NCBI GenBank assembly: GCA_937906385.1
Contig: CALCYQ010000004.1
Location: forward strand, 124,001 to 188,000
Reading direction: 5' to 3'
Origin: an uncultured Candidatus Saccharibacteria bacterium
Lineage (GTDB): Bacteria; Patescibacteriota; Saccharimonadia; Saccharimonadales; Saccharimonadaceae
DNA: 64,000 nucleotides
Shown: positions 25,282 to 34,107 of the stretch, one piece after another
Numbering within the stretch: the first letter of the stretch is position 1
Layout: every line of letters starts with the position of its first letter
Position numbers and translations under genes: made by a program
Notes under the pieces: generated by a model
What the model was told of the DNA's origin: nothing
The model's database searches: none
Seen by the model: only the letters and a program-made list of their open reading frames with translations

Positions 25282-26286
25282 ATGCGAGAATTCCAAATTC
25301 TTACCGATTCGGTGTCCGATTTGCCGGAGAGTTGGCTTAAAAACCATCCCTACGTCACCATTATCGATACACCAATCACGGTAACTGCCGGCGATCGACA
25401 ACTGACACTGCGGAATCTCACCGCAGACAACTTTGACCAGGTCGCCTACTTCGTAGAGCAGGGAGGTCGCGCCATCACCAGCCAGCCTTCCGTTTTCGAC
25501 CCCGACGAGGAGAACCCCTTCTCCGTCGAATCCGTTACCAAAGAACACCTGCGTCGCGGCAAAGATGTCATCTACGTGGCCATGAACGGCGCCCTCAGTG
25601 GCACTTTCAATACCGTTTCACTCTGCTACAACAACCTCGACCAGTTCGCCGCCGAACAGGGAAGACGTCTGCTCTGCATCGACTCGCACTGCATGTCTAC
25701 CGGCCTCGCCCTGCTCTTCATCGAGCTGGCGGAAGCCATTGAGCGTGGCCAGATCGACAGCATCGAGAAAATCGCAGACTTCGTCGCCGCTGAACGAGGA
25801 TATATGGGACACTTTTTCACCTGGGGGAAGCTGGATTACATCAAGCTTTCCGGCCGCGTCAGCGCGGTACAATCCATGGTGGCAAACCTGTTTCATATCC
25901 GTCTGATGTGTTCTGCGCAGTACACCGGCGAGTATACGCGTAAACTCGAGCATATCAATCCGCACGCCAAAATCATTGGCCTGAGCGGCTTCGCAAAAGC
26001 CCTTGGCATCTACGCCCAGCGGCACATCGCGAACCGTTTTGGCCCGGTCATCATCGCCCACGGCAACGTCCCACGCGACGCCGAACTGGTCGCAAACAAA
26101 CTACGCGAGTACCTGCCCGACGCCGAATTCCTGACCGGTCACGACTGGCGCTGCGGCGCCGGCATCCAGGTCCACGGCGGACCAACATCGCTGCATATTA
26201 ATTTCCGTACCGACAACGTTGGTAAACTCAAGGAAACCACCGAGGAGATGGAAGAAATCATCCGCGGCTTCCGCGTCCGAGTTTAA
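25282..26286 (+). CDS. DegV family fatty-acid-binding protein
   Basis: 334 aa. DegV (FakB-like) proteins bind a fatty acid between two domains and present it to a kinase or transfer it. Seen: N-terminal LTDSVSDLP, the TSQPS motif with the ligand-contact Thr/Ser, the MNGALSGTFNT segment and VSLCYNNLD, then IDSHCMSTG and the second-domain LDYIKLSGRVSA. The length is a little above the usual 280-300 because of inserts. A strong SD, AAGGAGG, decides the start. Codon use differs from the neighbours: CTG leucine codons and GC-rich third positions are frequent, suggesting transfer or strong expression. In bacteria that lack fatty-acid synthesis such a protein would serve lipid scavenging (inference). 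Confidence 0.92.
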   Translation: MREFQILTDSVSDLPESWLKNHPYVTIIDTPITVTAGDRQLTLRNLTADNFDQVAYFVEQGGRAITSQPSVFDPDEENPFSVESVTKEHLRRGKDVIYVAMNGALSGTFNTVSLCYNNLDQFAAEQGRRLLCIDSHCMSTGLALLFIELAEAIERGQIDSIEKIADFVAAERGYMGHFFTWGKLDYIKLSGRVSAVQSMVANLFHIRLMCSAQYTGEYTRKLEHINPHAKIIGLSGFAKALGIYAQRHIANRFGPVIIAHGNVPRDAELVANKLREYLPDAEFLTGHDWRCGAGIQVHGGPTSLHINFRTDNVGKLKETTEEMEEIIRGFRVRV

Positions 26287-26291
26287 CCACG

Positions 26292-26321
26292 CGCCCTTGC
26301 ATTCCGGCAAGGGCGTTTTTT
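26292..26321 (+). terminator. terminator of degV
   Basis: CGCCCTTGC (26292-26300), loop, GCAAGGGCG (26307-26315), TTTTTT. Confidence 0.9.
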
Positions 26322-27420
26322 ATACAACCCTACGTACGATTGGAATCTTGTTCAGAATCCAGGCCAAAAGTAAGCTTGCTAAATAAATCCCTATTGTAAA
26401 CAGTGGAATCAAAAGCAACATACTATAAAGATGGAACTCCGAATCGTAAAAATTCGGCAGAATAAAATTCAGAATAATCGGATGCGTTAAGTACACGCCC
26501 AAACTATATTTAGCCATAAAGTTGATAATCTTCGGATTGCTCTTTCTTCGAGCATATCTTTGTTTAATGAAAACAAATATTGCGACCGCAAGAGCCATAA
26601 TCCAAGGAGATAATGATACCGTTTCGTTAGTCACTTCACCATTAAACCTGAGCATAACTGGGAATAATAAGCCAGCCACCACAAGTCCAACTAAGCCAAA
26701 TATATAGATTATTTTACGTTCGATTGGCTTAAAATCTTTTACGCGCAAGTAATACCCTAACAGATAATAAACCGCGTAGCCAATCCCCAAAAAATTGCCG
26801 ATTTGCACAACAATATTTTTATGATTCACCATCGTTTCTATTAAGCTGCTCGGATATCCATTTATACCGTTCTGAAAAGCCACTTTTAATAGGAATACAG
26901 CAGAGGGAAGAGCGAAACCGAAGACAATACCTATCATCAATACATACTCCAATAGACGCTCGTTAGCAGCGACTTTACGCAAAACCGGCGTCAGAAGATA
27001 AAGTGCCAACAGTGGCACCAGATACCAAAGATGATAAAAACGATATTTACTAAAAGATAAAATAATAAATCCTAAAGGATTATGCCCTTCCAACGCATTC
27101 GGTTTAAAGAAAATCTGCAAGCAGGCAAACACCAAAATCCACACAACTAAGATTAGAAATATCCTAGTTACATTCTTCTTAAAGAATTTACGATAATCAA
27201 AGGACTTGGCCGGGTCTAACATTAGCGATCCAGAAATCATCAGAAAAATTGGCACCGCAAAACATAATGCGCCCAAGATTATCTTCTCGACATAAAAATC
27301 AATCGAATTAATATTTGTTGGCTCGAACGCGCCCAATACATGCAGTGCAACTACCGCCAGGGGAGTGCAAGCGCGCAAAAAATCCAGGAACAGCACCCTT
27401 TTCATGCCAGTTTTAACCAT
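26320..27420 (-). CDS. acyltransferase-3 family membrane protein
   Basis: 366 aa with about ten transmembrane helices. It starts with the AT3 signature FLDFLRACTPLAVVALHV, whose histidine (VVALHVLG) is the conserved acyl-transfer residue, and ends with YSLGVYLTHPIIL, the second conserved motif of the family. AT3 proteins O-acetylate peptidoglycan, polysaccharides or other surface sugars; the substrate here is unknown. GGAGGAGG directly before the ATG at 27420 supports the start (a second Met is at residue 6). It stands alone between the degV terminator and a 970-base gene-free gap. Confidence 0.9.
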   Translation of the reverse strand: MVKTGMKRVLFLDFLRACTPLAVVALHVLGAFEPTNINSIDFYVEKIILGALCFAVPIFLMISGSLMLDPAKSFDYRKFFKKNVTRIFLILVVWILVFACLQIFFKPNALEGHNPLGFIILSFSKYRFYHLWYLVPLLALYLLTPVLRKVAANERLLEYVLMIGIVFGFALPSAVFLLKVAFQNGINGYPSSLIETMVNHKNIVVQIGNFLGIGYAVYYLLGYYLRVKDFKPIERKIIYIFGLVGLVVAGLLFPVMLRFNGEVTNETVSLSPWIMALAVAIFVFIKQRYARRKSNPKIINFMAKYSLGVYLTHPIILNFILPNFYDSEFHLYSMLLLIPLFTIGIYLASLLLAWILNKIPIVRRVV

Positions 27421-28390
27421 ATACCTCCTCCAAAAACTAATTCTATTCTATCATAGATATCAAACGCTCGGCATTTTTAACATCGTACTCGCTAGCTTTT
27501 ACGACATTAGACATTTCTGGCGTGAAATTTTAGCACTGCTCTGATTTCACGCACGTCACACAAAAACCGAACATAGACCGAACTAGGGAAGCGAAAAAAT
27601 CGCCAAATAGCCCCCCCCTACCCCTATATCTCCCCTGTTCTACCCCTGTTATTTGCGGCCTCCACCCCTGTTATGGCGATATTTGGCAATCATTATTAAA
27701 CTCGCAATACATAAACGACCGCTTAAAACGCGCCAGAAGCGCGAGAAGCGCAAAAAGTAATATAAATACTAGTCCGTGGGCCGAAAATCGCGTAGACGCA
27801 GCGGCAGGGGGCTTGTAGAAAGAAATCCGGCCAGGACCCCAAAAAACAGCCCAAAATGGGACGGGTGTACAATCGACTTTTGGCTATATTTTCAATGTCG
27901 CACAATGCATATTTTACGACTTATGCCTAGGCGGCCCGGGCTTATATAAACAATCGTGTCTATATGCACATAGCAGCGTAAAACCCTTTAAAAAGACAGC
28001 CCTACTAGCGTCTAAATTTAATTTTCTATCCGTTAATTATTCACGATCCGAATGTCGCTAAATGCCAGCACTTCCGAAAAATCCGTCCGGGGGATTGCTC
28101 AGAAGCGCAAATCCGACGCCAAGATTTGACTTTATATATACGTCAATATACGCGCCACCCCTATAAATTCACATATTATAACATAATTATACCTGCAAAC
28201 CCATCATTTTCACGCCGTGAAATCCCGATTTTCTTGACAATTTCACGCTTTGATTTTCTTGCCGCCTCCCCTACCCCTTTGAGACAATTTTTACAACGTT
28301 TTGCCCCGCTGCGCCCTCACCCGCTACCCGCACTCCACTATTTTCAACCGAACAAAAACCGAACACTTGGGGAACAAACAGGGCGCACGC
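27421..28390. other. 970-base gene-free region
   Basis: No ORF here has an SD, a -10 box or recognisable sequence. It contains a C-rich block (27611-27668) that is a G-quadruplex motif on the minus strand, an inverted repeat GCGTGAAA/TTTCACGC (about 27510-27543), further TTTCACG copies near 28210-28245, and four AACCGAACA-like motifs (27565, 27577, 28346, 28357). It could hold an unrecognised RNA or a regulatory locus. Confidence 0.5.
27611..27646 (-). other. G-quadruplex motif
   Basis: Minus-strand tracts GGGG (27646-27643), GGGG (27635-27632), GGGG (27624-27621) and GGGGGGGG (27618-27611) with loops of 7, 7 and 2 bases; a further GGGG lies at 27668-27665. This fits the canonical four-tract pattern with four-guanine tracts. 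Confidence 0.75.
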
Positions 28391-29002
28391 CTATTTGTAG
28401 TATGCCTTCCCCTCTACGCGTAAATCTACATACTCACAACTAATCATTTGCGTATCAATATATCGCAACATCCGTCCAAGATCCTCCGCCTGGACCGCAC
28501 TACTCCGATCTATCGACAGCTTATAATATTCTTTACGGTCTTTAATATACACATCAATTTGGCGCGCCTTCTGGTATGGCAGCACAATATGGTCAATCTC
28601 ATAACCTTCAATCTTAATATCATCCTCCAGCCGCACCGCAAACTCCTTTACACGGTCTGATACATTCTGGCCCACATTCTCATCCATAATTGCCACCGTC
28701 GGTTCTTTGACTGGCGCCGGCTCTAACAGCTTCTCACGCTCGGCAATCACGCTAGTTATAAAATTCACCGCCACAATCGCCACCACCGCAAACAAAATCA
28801 CCGCGCCCACTACGGTCGCGATATTTTTGCGCTGGCGAATCTTCGCGGCCCGCAGGCGCTCCTGCTTCAGCTCGCGATTCTTAGAAGCGTCTCCCGCCAT
28901 CGCACGTCCAACCCGGAATGTTTCATCCTGGTCTTTACGACGGCGAGGCGGAAGTTCTTCAACTAATTCCGGCTCATCATTCTTTTTGCCGAACAGAGCC
29001 AT
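28391..29002 (-). CDS. membrane protein, possibly FtsQ/DivIB-like
   Basis: 203 aa. A charged cytoplasmic N-terminus of about 60 residues, one transmembrane helix (about residues 62-85, ATVVGAVILFAVVAIVAVNF), then an outside domain of 115 residues ending CEYVDLRVEGKAYYK. The size, topology and the final YxDLR-type strand are like the end of FtsQ/DivIB, and the dcw cluster of this window has no ftsQ, but there is no clear POTRA signature, so this is a tentative call. It begins two bases after the pgk stop and is probably in the pyk-pgk transcript. Confidence 0.55.
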   Translation of the reverse strand: MALFGKKNDEPELVEELPPRRRKDQDETFRVGRAMAGDASKNRELKQERLRAAKIRQRKNIATVVGAVILFAVVAIVAVNFITSVIAEREKLLEPAPVKEPTVAIMDENVGQNVSDRVKEFAVRLEDDIKIEGYEIDHIVLPYQKARQIDVYIKDRKEYYKLSIDRSSAVQAEDLGRMLRYIDTQMISCEYVDLRVEGKAYYK

Positions 29003-29003
29003 C

Positions 29004-30077
29004 TTAACGGTCCTGCAATACCTCTAAGCCAGGTAGCTTCTTGCCAGACAGTAATTCCAAGCTGGCACCACCGCCGGTTGATACGAGCGTAAAGCTGAGA
29101 CCCGGTTCATCACGCAAAACCTTTTCAACGTAACCGGCCGTATCGCCGCCACCTACAATCGTCTTGGCGTGGCTGGTGCCCAGAGCGCGAGCTACGGCGA
29201 GCGAGCTCTTTGCAAAGCGTTCATCCTCGACCATACCGAGCGTGCCATTCCAAACCACAGTCTTAGCTTCATTAATCATATTAATGATATCTTGGGTGCT
29301 TTCTTCACCGATATCCAACTTGGCACCATTCTCGTCTGTCGCAAAATCATGTGCCACGTAGACTTTCTCGTCGGTTGCGGTATAACCGTCAGCAGCGATC
29401 TTGCCGCCCACGGCAACCTTGTCGGCCAGTGGCAGGAACTTATCAATCATCGGCTGTTTGTCTTCAACCTTCGCACCACCAATAATTACCAACAGTGGGC
29501 GTTCTGGGGCTTCCATGGCACCCTCCAAGCTCGATACTTCCTTTTCTACCAGGAAACCTGCCACAGCTGGGATTAAGCGTGCTATAGCGTCTGTAGAAGC
29601 GTGAGCGCGATGAATCACTGCAAAGCCATCCTGTACGAACAACTGCGCGCCGGTCACATTCACGATACTCTTAGCGTATTCCTCGGAGTTTTCTTCCTCC
29701 GCCGGTGAGAAACGCAAGTTTTCTAGCATCAGAATGCTGCTGTCTTTCATCTTTTGTACGGCGTCAAATACCTCTGGGCCAGTCGTCTTATTGATGAAAT
29801 TCACCTGCACTTCTGGCAACAGGGCAGATAGCTGCCCCGCCGCTGGGCCCAGCGAGAATTCCGGCTTCACTTCCCCATCCGGGCGGCCAAGATGCGAAAT
29901 CAAAATAATTTTCTTGGCACCATTTTCTAACAAATATTTAATCGTTGGTAGACTACCGCGAATGCGCATATCTTCCACGACTTCCCCGTCTTTCATTGGC
30001 ACGTTGTAATCTACCCGCACCAGCACCGTCTTCCCTGCGACTTCCACATCGCGTACGGTTTTCTTTCTGAAGTCCAT
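29004..30077 (-). CDS. pgk: phosphoglycerate kinase
   Basis: 357 aa, shorter than the usual 390-415. It converts 1,3-bisphosphoglycerate and ADP to 3-phosphoglycerate and ATP. Substrate-side motifs VRVDYNVPM, RIRGSLPTIKYLL and SHLGRPDGE, and nucleotide-side motifs GGAKVEDK, VVWNGTLGMVE and TIVGGGDTAGYV with the final STGGGASLELLSGKKLPGLE, are all present. AGGAGGTAAA precedes the ATG. The gene is 33 bases downstream of pyk in one operon. Confidence 0.97.
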   Translation of the reverse strand: MDFRKKTVRDVEVAGKTVLVRVDYNVPMKDGEVVEDMRIRGSLPTIKYLLENGAKKIILISHLGRPDGEVKPEFSLGPAAGQLSALLPEVQVNFINKTTGPEVFDAVQKMKDSSILMLENLRFSPAEEENSEEYAKSIVNVTGAQLFVQDGFAVIHRAHASTDAIARLIPAVAGFLVEKEVSSLEGAMEAPERPLLVIIGGAKVEDKQPMIDKFLPLADKVAVGGKIAADGYTATDEKVYVAHDFATDENGAKLDIGEESTQDIINMINEAKTVVWNGTLGMVEDERFAKSSLAVARALGTSHAKTIVGGGDTAGYVEKVLRDEPGLSFTLVSTGGGASLELLSGKKLPGLEVLQDR

Positions 30078-30109
30078 TTTACCTCCTATACCTTCCCTTT
30101 AAGACCTAC

Positions 30110-31543
30110 CTAAATCCGACGAATTTGAATCTGATTCGTGCCTCCTTGCTCATCGCGCAAACCAGACACAATCACCGCCGTGAGGTATTCCTTACCTTCC
30201 GGCACCTTCAAATAACCTTTCAGCTTCAAATCTTGTACCTCATCGATGAAATAGTTTTCGTCATATGGGCGCACAAAGGCGGAGTTGGCATAAGTTAGCG
30301 CCAGCTGACCAGCCACGCGCGGATTACTCGTGACCGAGACCATCGGAATATTCGGGCGTTGCGCCGCAATCGCTTCAGCTGTCGCGCCAGTTTTTGTCGC
30401 CGCTACAATCAAATCGGCATCAATCTGCTCCGCTAAGCTTACCACTGCACGCGAAATCGCATCATAGTTCTTATAGTTACCAGTCGTCTCCTTATCGAGT
30501 GGCAAAATCTTGGAATGATCCTGCGTGTAAAGGATAACTTTCTTCATTTCTTTGACGGTTTCAATTGGGTATTTACCGTTGGCCGTCTCGTCCGAGAGCA
30601 TCACTACGTCCGCGCCGAGCAATACCGCCGTCGCTACGTCGGACACCTCCGCGCGCGTCGGGCGTGGATTATCTACCATCGAGCTCATCATCTGTGTCGC
30701 CACAATGCAAAGTTTGGAATATTGGCGGCAAAGCGCGATTAATTTGCGCTGTACAATCGGTACGATTTCTGCGCCCGCTTCATAAGCCAAATCGCCACGC
30801 GCTACCATGATACCATCAGTCGCTTTTACGATGGCTTCCATCGTTTCATCATCCTGAACGGCTTTCTTGGTCTCAATCTTTGCGATAATCTGCGCAGTTG
30901 AACCGTGTGAAACCATAATCTGACGCAATTTATCAATATCGTCCGCGCTCTGAATGAAGCTCATCGCGACATAGTCAAAATCACGGCTCGCACCGAACTC
31001 AATATCGGCTAAATCTTTCTCGGTAATAATGTCGCCGCCCATGTCGGTATCCGGCAAATTAATACCTTTGCGACTCATCACGAAGCCGTCGTTCTCGATC
31101 TTAATCTTAATCGCAGTTGGCGACACAATTTCCGTCGTCACGCCTTCGACCTTACCATCAAATAAGAGCACCGGCTCGCCGACTTTTACTTTCTCGGCCA
31201 AGTTGTATTGCACCGGCAAAACATTGCCGCCATCATGCATCTGGCAAGCATAATCTAGAATCAATTCATCACCTGTATGCACATCAAGATGATTGTCTTT
31301 AATGTCGCCAAGACGAATCTTCGGCCCTTGCAAATCTTGCACAATCGCGACAGACTTGCCGCGTTCGGCTGCGTATTTACGGATAATTCGGATTTGTTCG
31401 TCACGCTCGTCGTAAGTGCCGTGACTGAAATTCAGACGGAAGCCATTTACGCCTGCGTACACCATTTCTTTGAGTTTTTCTTCCCCAAAGACCGACGGAC
31501 CAACCGTCGCAAGAATTTTGGTACGTTTGAATAGTTTGCTCAT
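30110..31543 (-). CDS. pyk: pyruvate kinase
   Basis: 477 aa. It makes pyruvate and ATP from phosphoenolpyruvate and ADP. Visible: N-terminal KILATVGPSVF, GFRLNFSHGTY, the B domain, the catalytic lysine region IIAKIETKKAV, VARGDLAYE, ATQMMSSMVDNPRPTRAEVSDVA and the allosteric C domain (residues about 350-477). TATAAT (31556-31551) lies seven bases before the ATG with no SD: likely leaderless. It leads the pyk-pgk-28391 operon, an energy-generating unit. Confidence 0.97.
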   Translation of the reverse strand: MSKLFKRTKILATVGPSVFGEEKLKEMVYAGVNGFRLNFSHGTYDERDEQIRIIRKYAAERGKSVAIVQDLQGPKIRLGDIKDNHLDVHTGDELILDYACQMHDGGNVLPVQYNLAEKVKVGEPVLLFDGKVEGVTTEIVSPTAIKIKIENDGFVMSRKGINLPDTDMGGDIITEKDLADIEFGASRDFDYVAMSFIQSADDIDKLRQIMVSHGSTAQIIAKIETKKAVQDDETMEAIVKATDGIMVARGDLAYEAGAEIVPIVQRKLIALCRQYSKLCIVATQMMSSMVDNPRPTRAEVSDVATAVLLGADVVMLSDETANGKYPIETVKEMKKVILYTQDHSKILPLDKETTGNYKNYDAISRAVVSLAEQIDADLIVAATKTGATAEAIAAQRPNIPMVSVTSNPRVAGQLALTYANSAFVRPYDENYFIDEVQDLKLKGYLKVPEGKEYLTAVIVSGLRDEQGGTNQIQIRRI

Positions 31544-31628
31544 ATCTAAAATTATACCATCACACCCTAAAAAGCATAAATGGTATTTTCTTCTTGCGCA
31601 GCGCAGTTATTAACCGAGCAAGCAAGAA

Positions 31629-31652
31629 AAAATGCCCAGATGGGCATTTTTA
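31629..31652 (-). terminator. terminator of tRNA-Glu
   Basis: AAAATGCCC (31629-31637), loop AGAT, GGGCATTTT (31642-31650), with a T tract on the minus strand; 10 bases beyond the tRNA 3' end. Confidence 0.85.
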
Positions 31653-31662
31653 ACTTCAAATT

Positions 31663-31738
31663 TGGTGATCACGGTGGGAATCGAACCCACGATTGCCAGG
31701 ATGAAAACCTGGAGTCCTAACCACTAGACGACGTGACC
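31663..31738 (-). tRNA. tRNA-Glu (TTC)
   Basis: 76 nt with CCA encoded. Acceptor GGTCACG/CGTGATC (one G-U), anticodon arm CCAGG-TTTTCAT-CCTGG giving anticodon TTC, T loop TTCGATT. Its promoter on the minus strand is TTGACA (31777-31772) with a weak CTATTT -10. Confidence 0.96.
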
Positions 31739-31787
31739 AGTACTACAAAAATAGCATAAGAGACCCCCTCTTGTCAATCCCCTCGCG

Positions 31788-32963
31788 CTATTTATCTTTC
31801 GCAACCGAAATTACCGTCTTGGCTAAATTCTCAGCCGCATTATCTTTAGAAAACTTTTTTAAATTCGCCGAAAGCTCTTCACGCTTCTCTTTGTCGCCGA
31901 GCAATTTCTTAATCGCTTTATAAAGCAATTCCGGATCTTCACTCATCTTTAAATCTTCAACCACCACCGCCGCATTCGCTTGTTCGTAAACTTCAGCATT
32001 CTTCACCTGATGATAACCTGGCAATTTATAGTTTGGCACCATAATCACCGCTTTTGCCATTGCTGAAAGCTCGGTCATCGTCGATGCGCCCGCACGACTC
32101 ACGACGATATCTGCTGCCGTAAACAACTTGTACATTTCGCTCGAAAACTCCAACATACGGAAATTGCTCTTTAGCCGACCATCTTCCCATTTTTCGTATT
32201 CTTTCAAATCCATCATTTCCGGATAACGTTCGCGCCCCGCCACCAATAACACGCTCGTCGATTTAAGCAACTTCGGCAAAATCGCGCGCAAGGCTACGTT
32301 GATATGCTCCGCGCCTAGCGAACCGCCCGTCAATACCACCAACGGCTCGTCCGCATCGAAGCCTAATTCACGCTTAGCAATCTTTTGCTTCGAAGCATTC
32401 GCCGGCACAAATTCCTCGTTAATCGGAATCCCCGTCCATTCCGCCTTGCCCTCTGGATATGAATAGTATTCTAGCGGCATACCGGTCGCAATCTTCGTCG
32501 CATGTTTCGACAAAACGCGATTCGTCAAACCTGGCACCGCATCCGAATCGTGGATCACATATGGAATGCGCAAAAAGCGCGCTACCACCCCCACCGGCAA
32601 GCAGACGTATCCACCTTTCAAAAAAATCACGTCCGGACGATTAAATAACAGACGGAAAAAAGACTGGATAAACCCGCCAATAATCCGGAAAAAATCTGCG
32701 ATATTTTTCAACACCACGTCAAAATTGCGCAGATATGTCATAAAAGTAAAATTCGTATAGCGACGCAATTTACCCGCCGCAATGCGACGTACGCGCAAAT
32801 CCATGCCATTTTCGACCATCAATTTACGAGCATTCTTGTAATATTTTTTGTCGGTCCAAAATTCAATTTTTGCCCGCGGGCGAATCTTCAAAATCTCACG
32901 CGCGACGGCGAGTACCGGCGTAACGTGTCCCCCGCTGCCCCCGCCTACTACTAGTATTTTCAT
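31788..32963 (-). CDS. murG: MurG, lipid II-forming GlcNAc transferase
   Basis: 391 aa. It adds GlcNAc to lipid I on the inner membrane face. The N-terminal loop VVGGGSGGHVTPVLAVA, the second glycine-rich loop VVLTGGSLGAEHIN and the UDP-binding region SRAGASTMTELSAMAKAVIMVP are intact; an extra hydrophobic insert lies at about residues 75-110. The ATG at 32963 is 68 bases inside the end of ftsW, an unusually long overlap, but it is the only start that keeps the glycine loop at its proper place. Last gene of the dcw unit. Confidence 0.96.
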   Translation of the reverse strand: MKILVVGGGSGGHVTPVLAVAREILKIRPRAKIEFWTDKKYYKNARKLMVENGMDLRVRRIAAGKLRRYTNFTFMTYLRNFDVVLKNIADFFRIIGGFIQSFFRLLFNRPDVIFLKGGYVCLPVGVVARFLRIPYVIHDSDAVPGLTNRVLSKHATKIATGMPLEYYSYPEGKAEWTGIPINEEFVPANASKQKIAKRELGFDADEPLVVLTGGSLGAEHINVALRAILPKLLKSTSVLLVAGRERYPEMMDLKEYEKWEDGRLKSNFRMLEFSSEMYKLFTAADIVVSRAGASTMTELSAMAKAVIMVPNYKLPGYHQVKNAEVYEQANAAVVVEDLKMSEDPELLYKAIKKLLGDKEKREELSANLKKFSKDNAAENLAKTVISVAKDK

Positions 32964-34107
32964 CTTCTTTTATTTCTTCTCGTTTAGTCCATCCAGAGAT
33001 TTGTAAAACGATTCCAACGGCGAACGAGATGAATAGCATACTCGTGCCACCATAACTTAAGAATGGCAAGGTAATACCCTTCATCGGCGTAATTCCTGTC
33101 ATTCCCCCGATATTAATTATAACATGCGCCACCAACCAGGCAAAAACACCCACCACGAGTAAACATTGTTCTTTGTCTGCCGTCTTCTTTGCGACGCCAA
33201 GAATTCGCATCATCAATGCCACCATTATCAATAATGTCGCCATCGCGCCAACTAACCCCCAGCTTTCACCGATAATCGCAAAAATCGAATCACTCAGCGC
33301 CTCCGGTAAATATCCCGTCGACTGAATCGAATTTCCGAGCCCGACGCCAAATAGACCACCCGTGCCCATACCAATAAGCGAATTTTCGAGGTGCCAGCCT
33401 TCTTCCCCATCTTCCGCAAAGCCCATAATGCGCTGCACGCGGTGCGGCTGCGTAATCACGAGCAATAAAAACACCGCCGCAATTCCTGCTAGCATATAGC
33501 CAATTACTTTAAAACTTACACCGCCCACAATCATCATCAAGAAAACCATAAATACCATTACGACCGTACTGCCGAAATCCTTTAGTAACACACCTACAAA
33601 TATCGCAATTAAACCCATTAGTACCGAAATCGGCAAAATAAATTCGCTCTTGTCGAGCAATCCGCGCTCTTTGCGATCCTTGATTAGCCACGGCACGTAG
33701 AATAATACCGAAATCTTAAACAATTCTGCCGGCTGAAAGCCCATGCCAATTACCGGAATCCGAAATGCACGACATGCGCCTTCGTCGCAAGTTACGATGC
33801 CGGTCGCGCCAGCTTTGCCAAGTATCCATACTAACGCGCACATAACCACGCTCACGATAATCATTTTTTTGGCAAATTTCGCCAACAATTCGTGCTTAAT
33901 TTTCCACCCCGCAATCAAAGCTATCACTGAGAAAAACACCGTCACTGCATGATGTATGAAGAAATAAAAATCACCAAAGGACGAACCGTTCTGTGAATTC
34001 TCAAATTGCGCCACGCGTGGCCCAATCGCAAAAATCACCACCAACCCAATCGCCATCAAAAGTACGGTTAAAATCAAAATTACTAAATCTGCTCGATGCC
34101 GCCTCAT
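32896..34107 (-). CDS. ftsW: FtsW/RodA-family lipid II polymerase
   Basis: 403 aa, about ten membrane helices. SEDS-family glycosyltransferase that polymerises lipid II with its partner FtsI. Seen: LNKSEFIL-type loop, KDFGSTVVM (catalytic Asp region) and the hallmark C-terminal GGMTGITPMKGITLPFLSYGG. The cytoplasmic tail (EDENTSSRRGQRGTRYAGTRRRA region) is basic and overlaps the murG start. Its stop-start junction with mraY is contiguous (34107 shared), so ftsW is translationally coupled to mraY. Confidence 0.95.
   Translation of the reverse strand: MRRHRADLVILILTVLLMAIGLVVIFAIGPRVAQFENSQNGSSFGDFYFFIHHAVTVFFSVIALIAGWKIKHELLAKFAKKMIIVSVVMCALVWILGKAGATGIVTCDEGACRAFRIPVIGMGFQPAELFKISVLFYVPWLIKDRKERGLLDKSEFILPISVLMGLIAIFVGVLLKDFGSTVVMVFMVFLMMIVGGVSFKVIGYMLAGIAAVFLLLVITQPHRVQRIMGFAEDGEEGWHLENSLIGMGTGGLFGVGLGNSIQSTGYLPEALSDSIFAIIGESWGLVGAMATLLIMVALMMRILGVAKKTADKEQCLLVVGVFAWLVAHVIINIGGMTGITPMKGITLPFLSYGGTSMLFISFAVGIVLQISGWTKREEIKEDENTSSRRGQRGTRYAGTRRRA

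Noticed and set aside
27609..27676. CRISPR-like repeats of CCCCTGTT
   Set aside because: Three short copies with irregular spacing and no spacers; better explained as a G-quadruplex tract.
27723..27905. 60-aa ORF on the minus strand in the gene-free region
   Set aside because: No SD, no -10 box near the start, cysteine-, proline- and phenylalanine-rich composition unlike real proteins here.
28126..28443. 105-aa ORF on the plus strand
   Set aside because: No SD; runs into the end of the minus-strand gene at 28391 and has no recognisable sequence.
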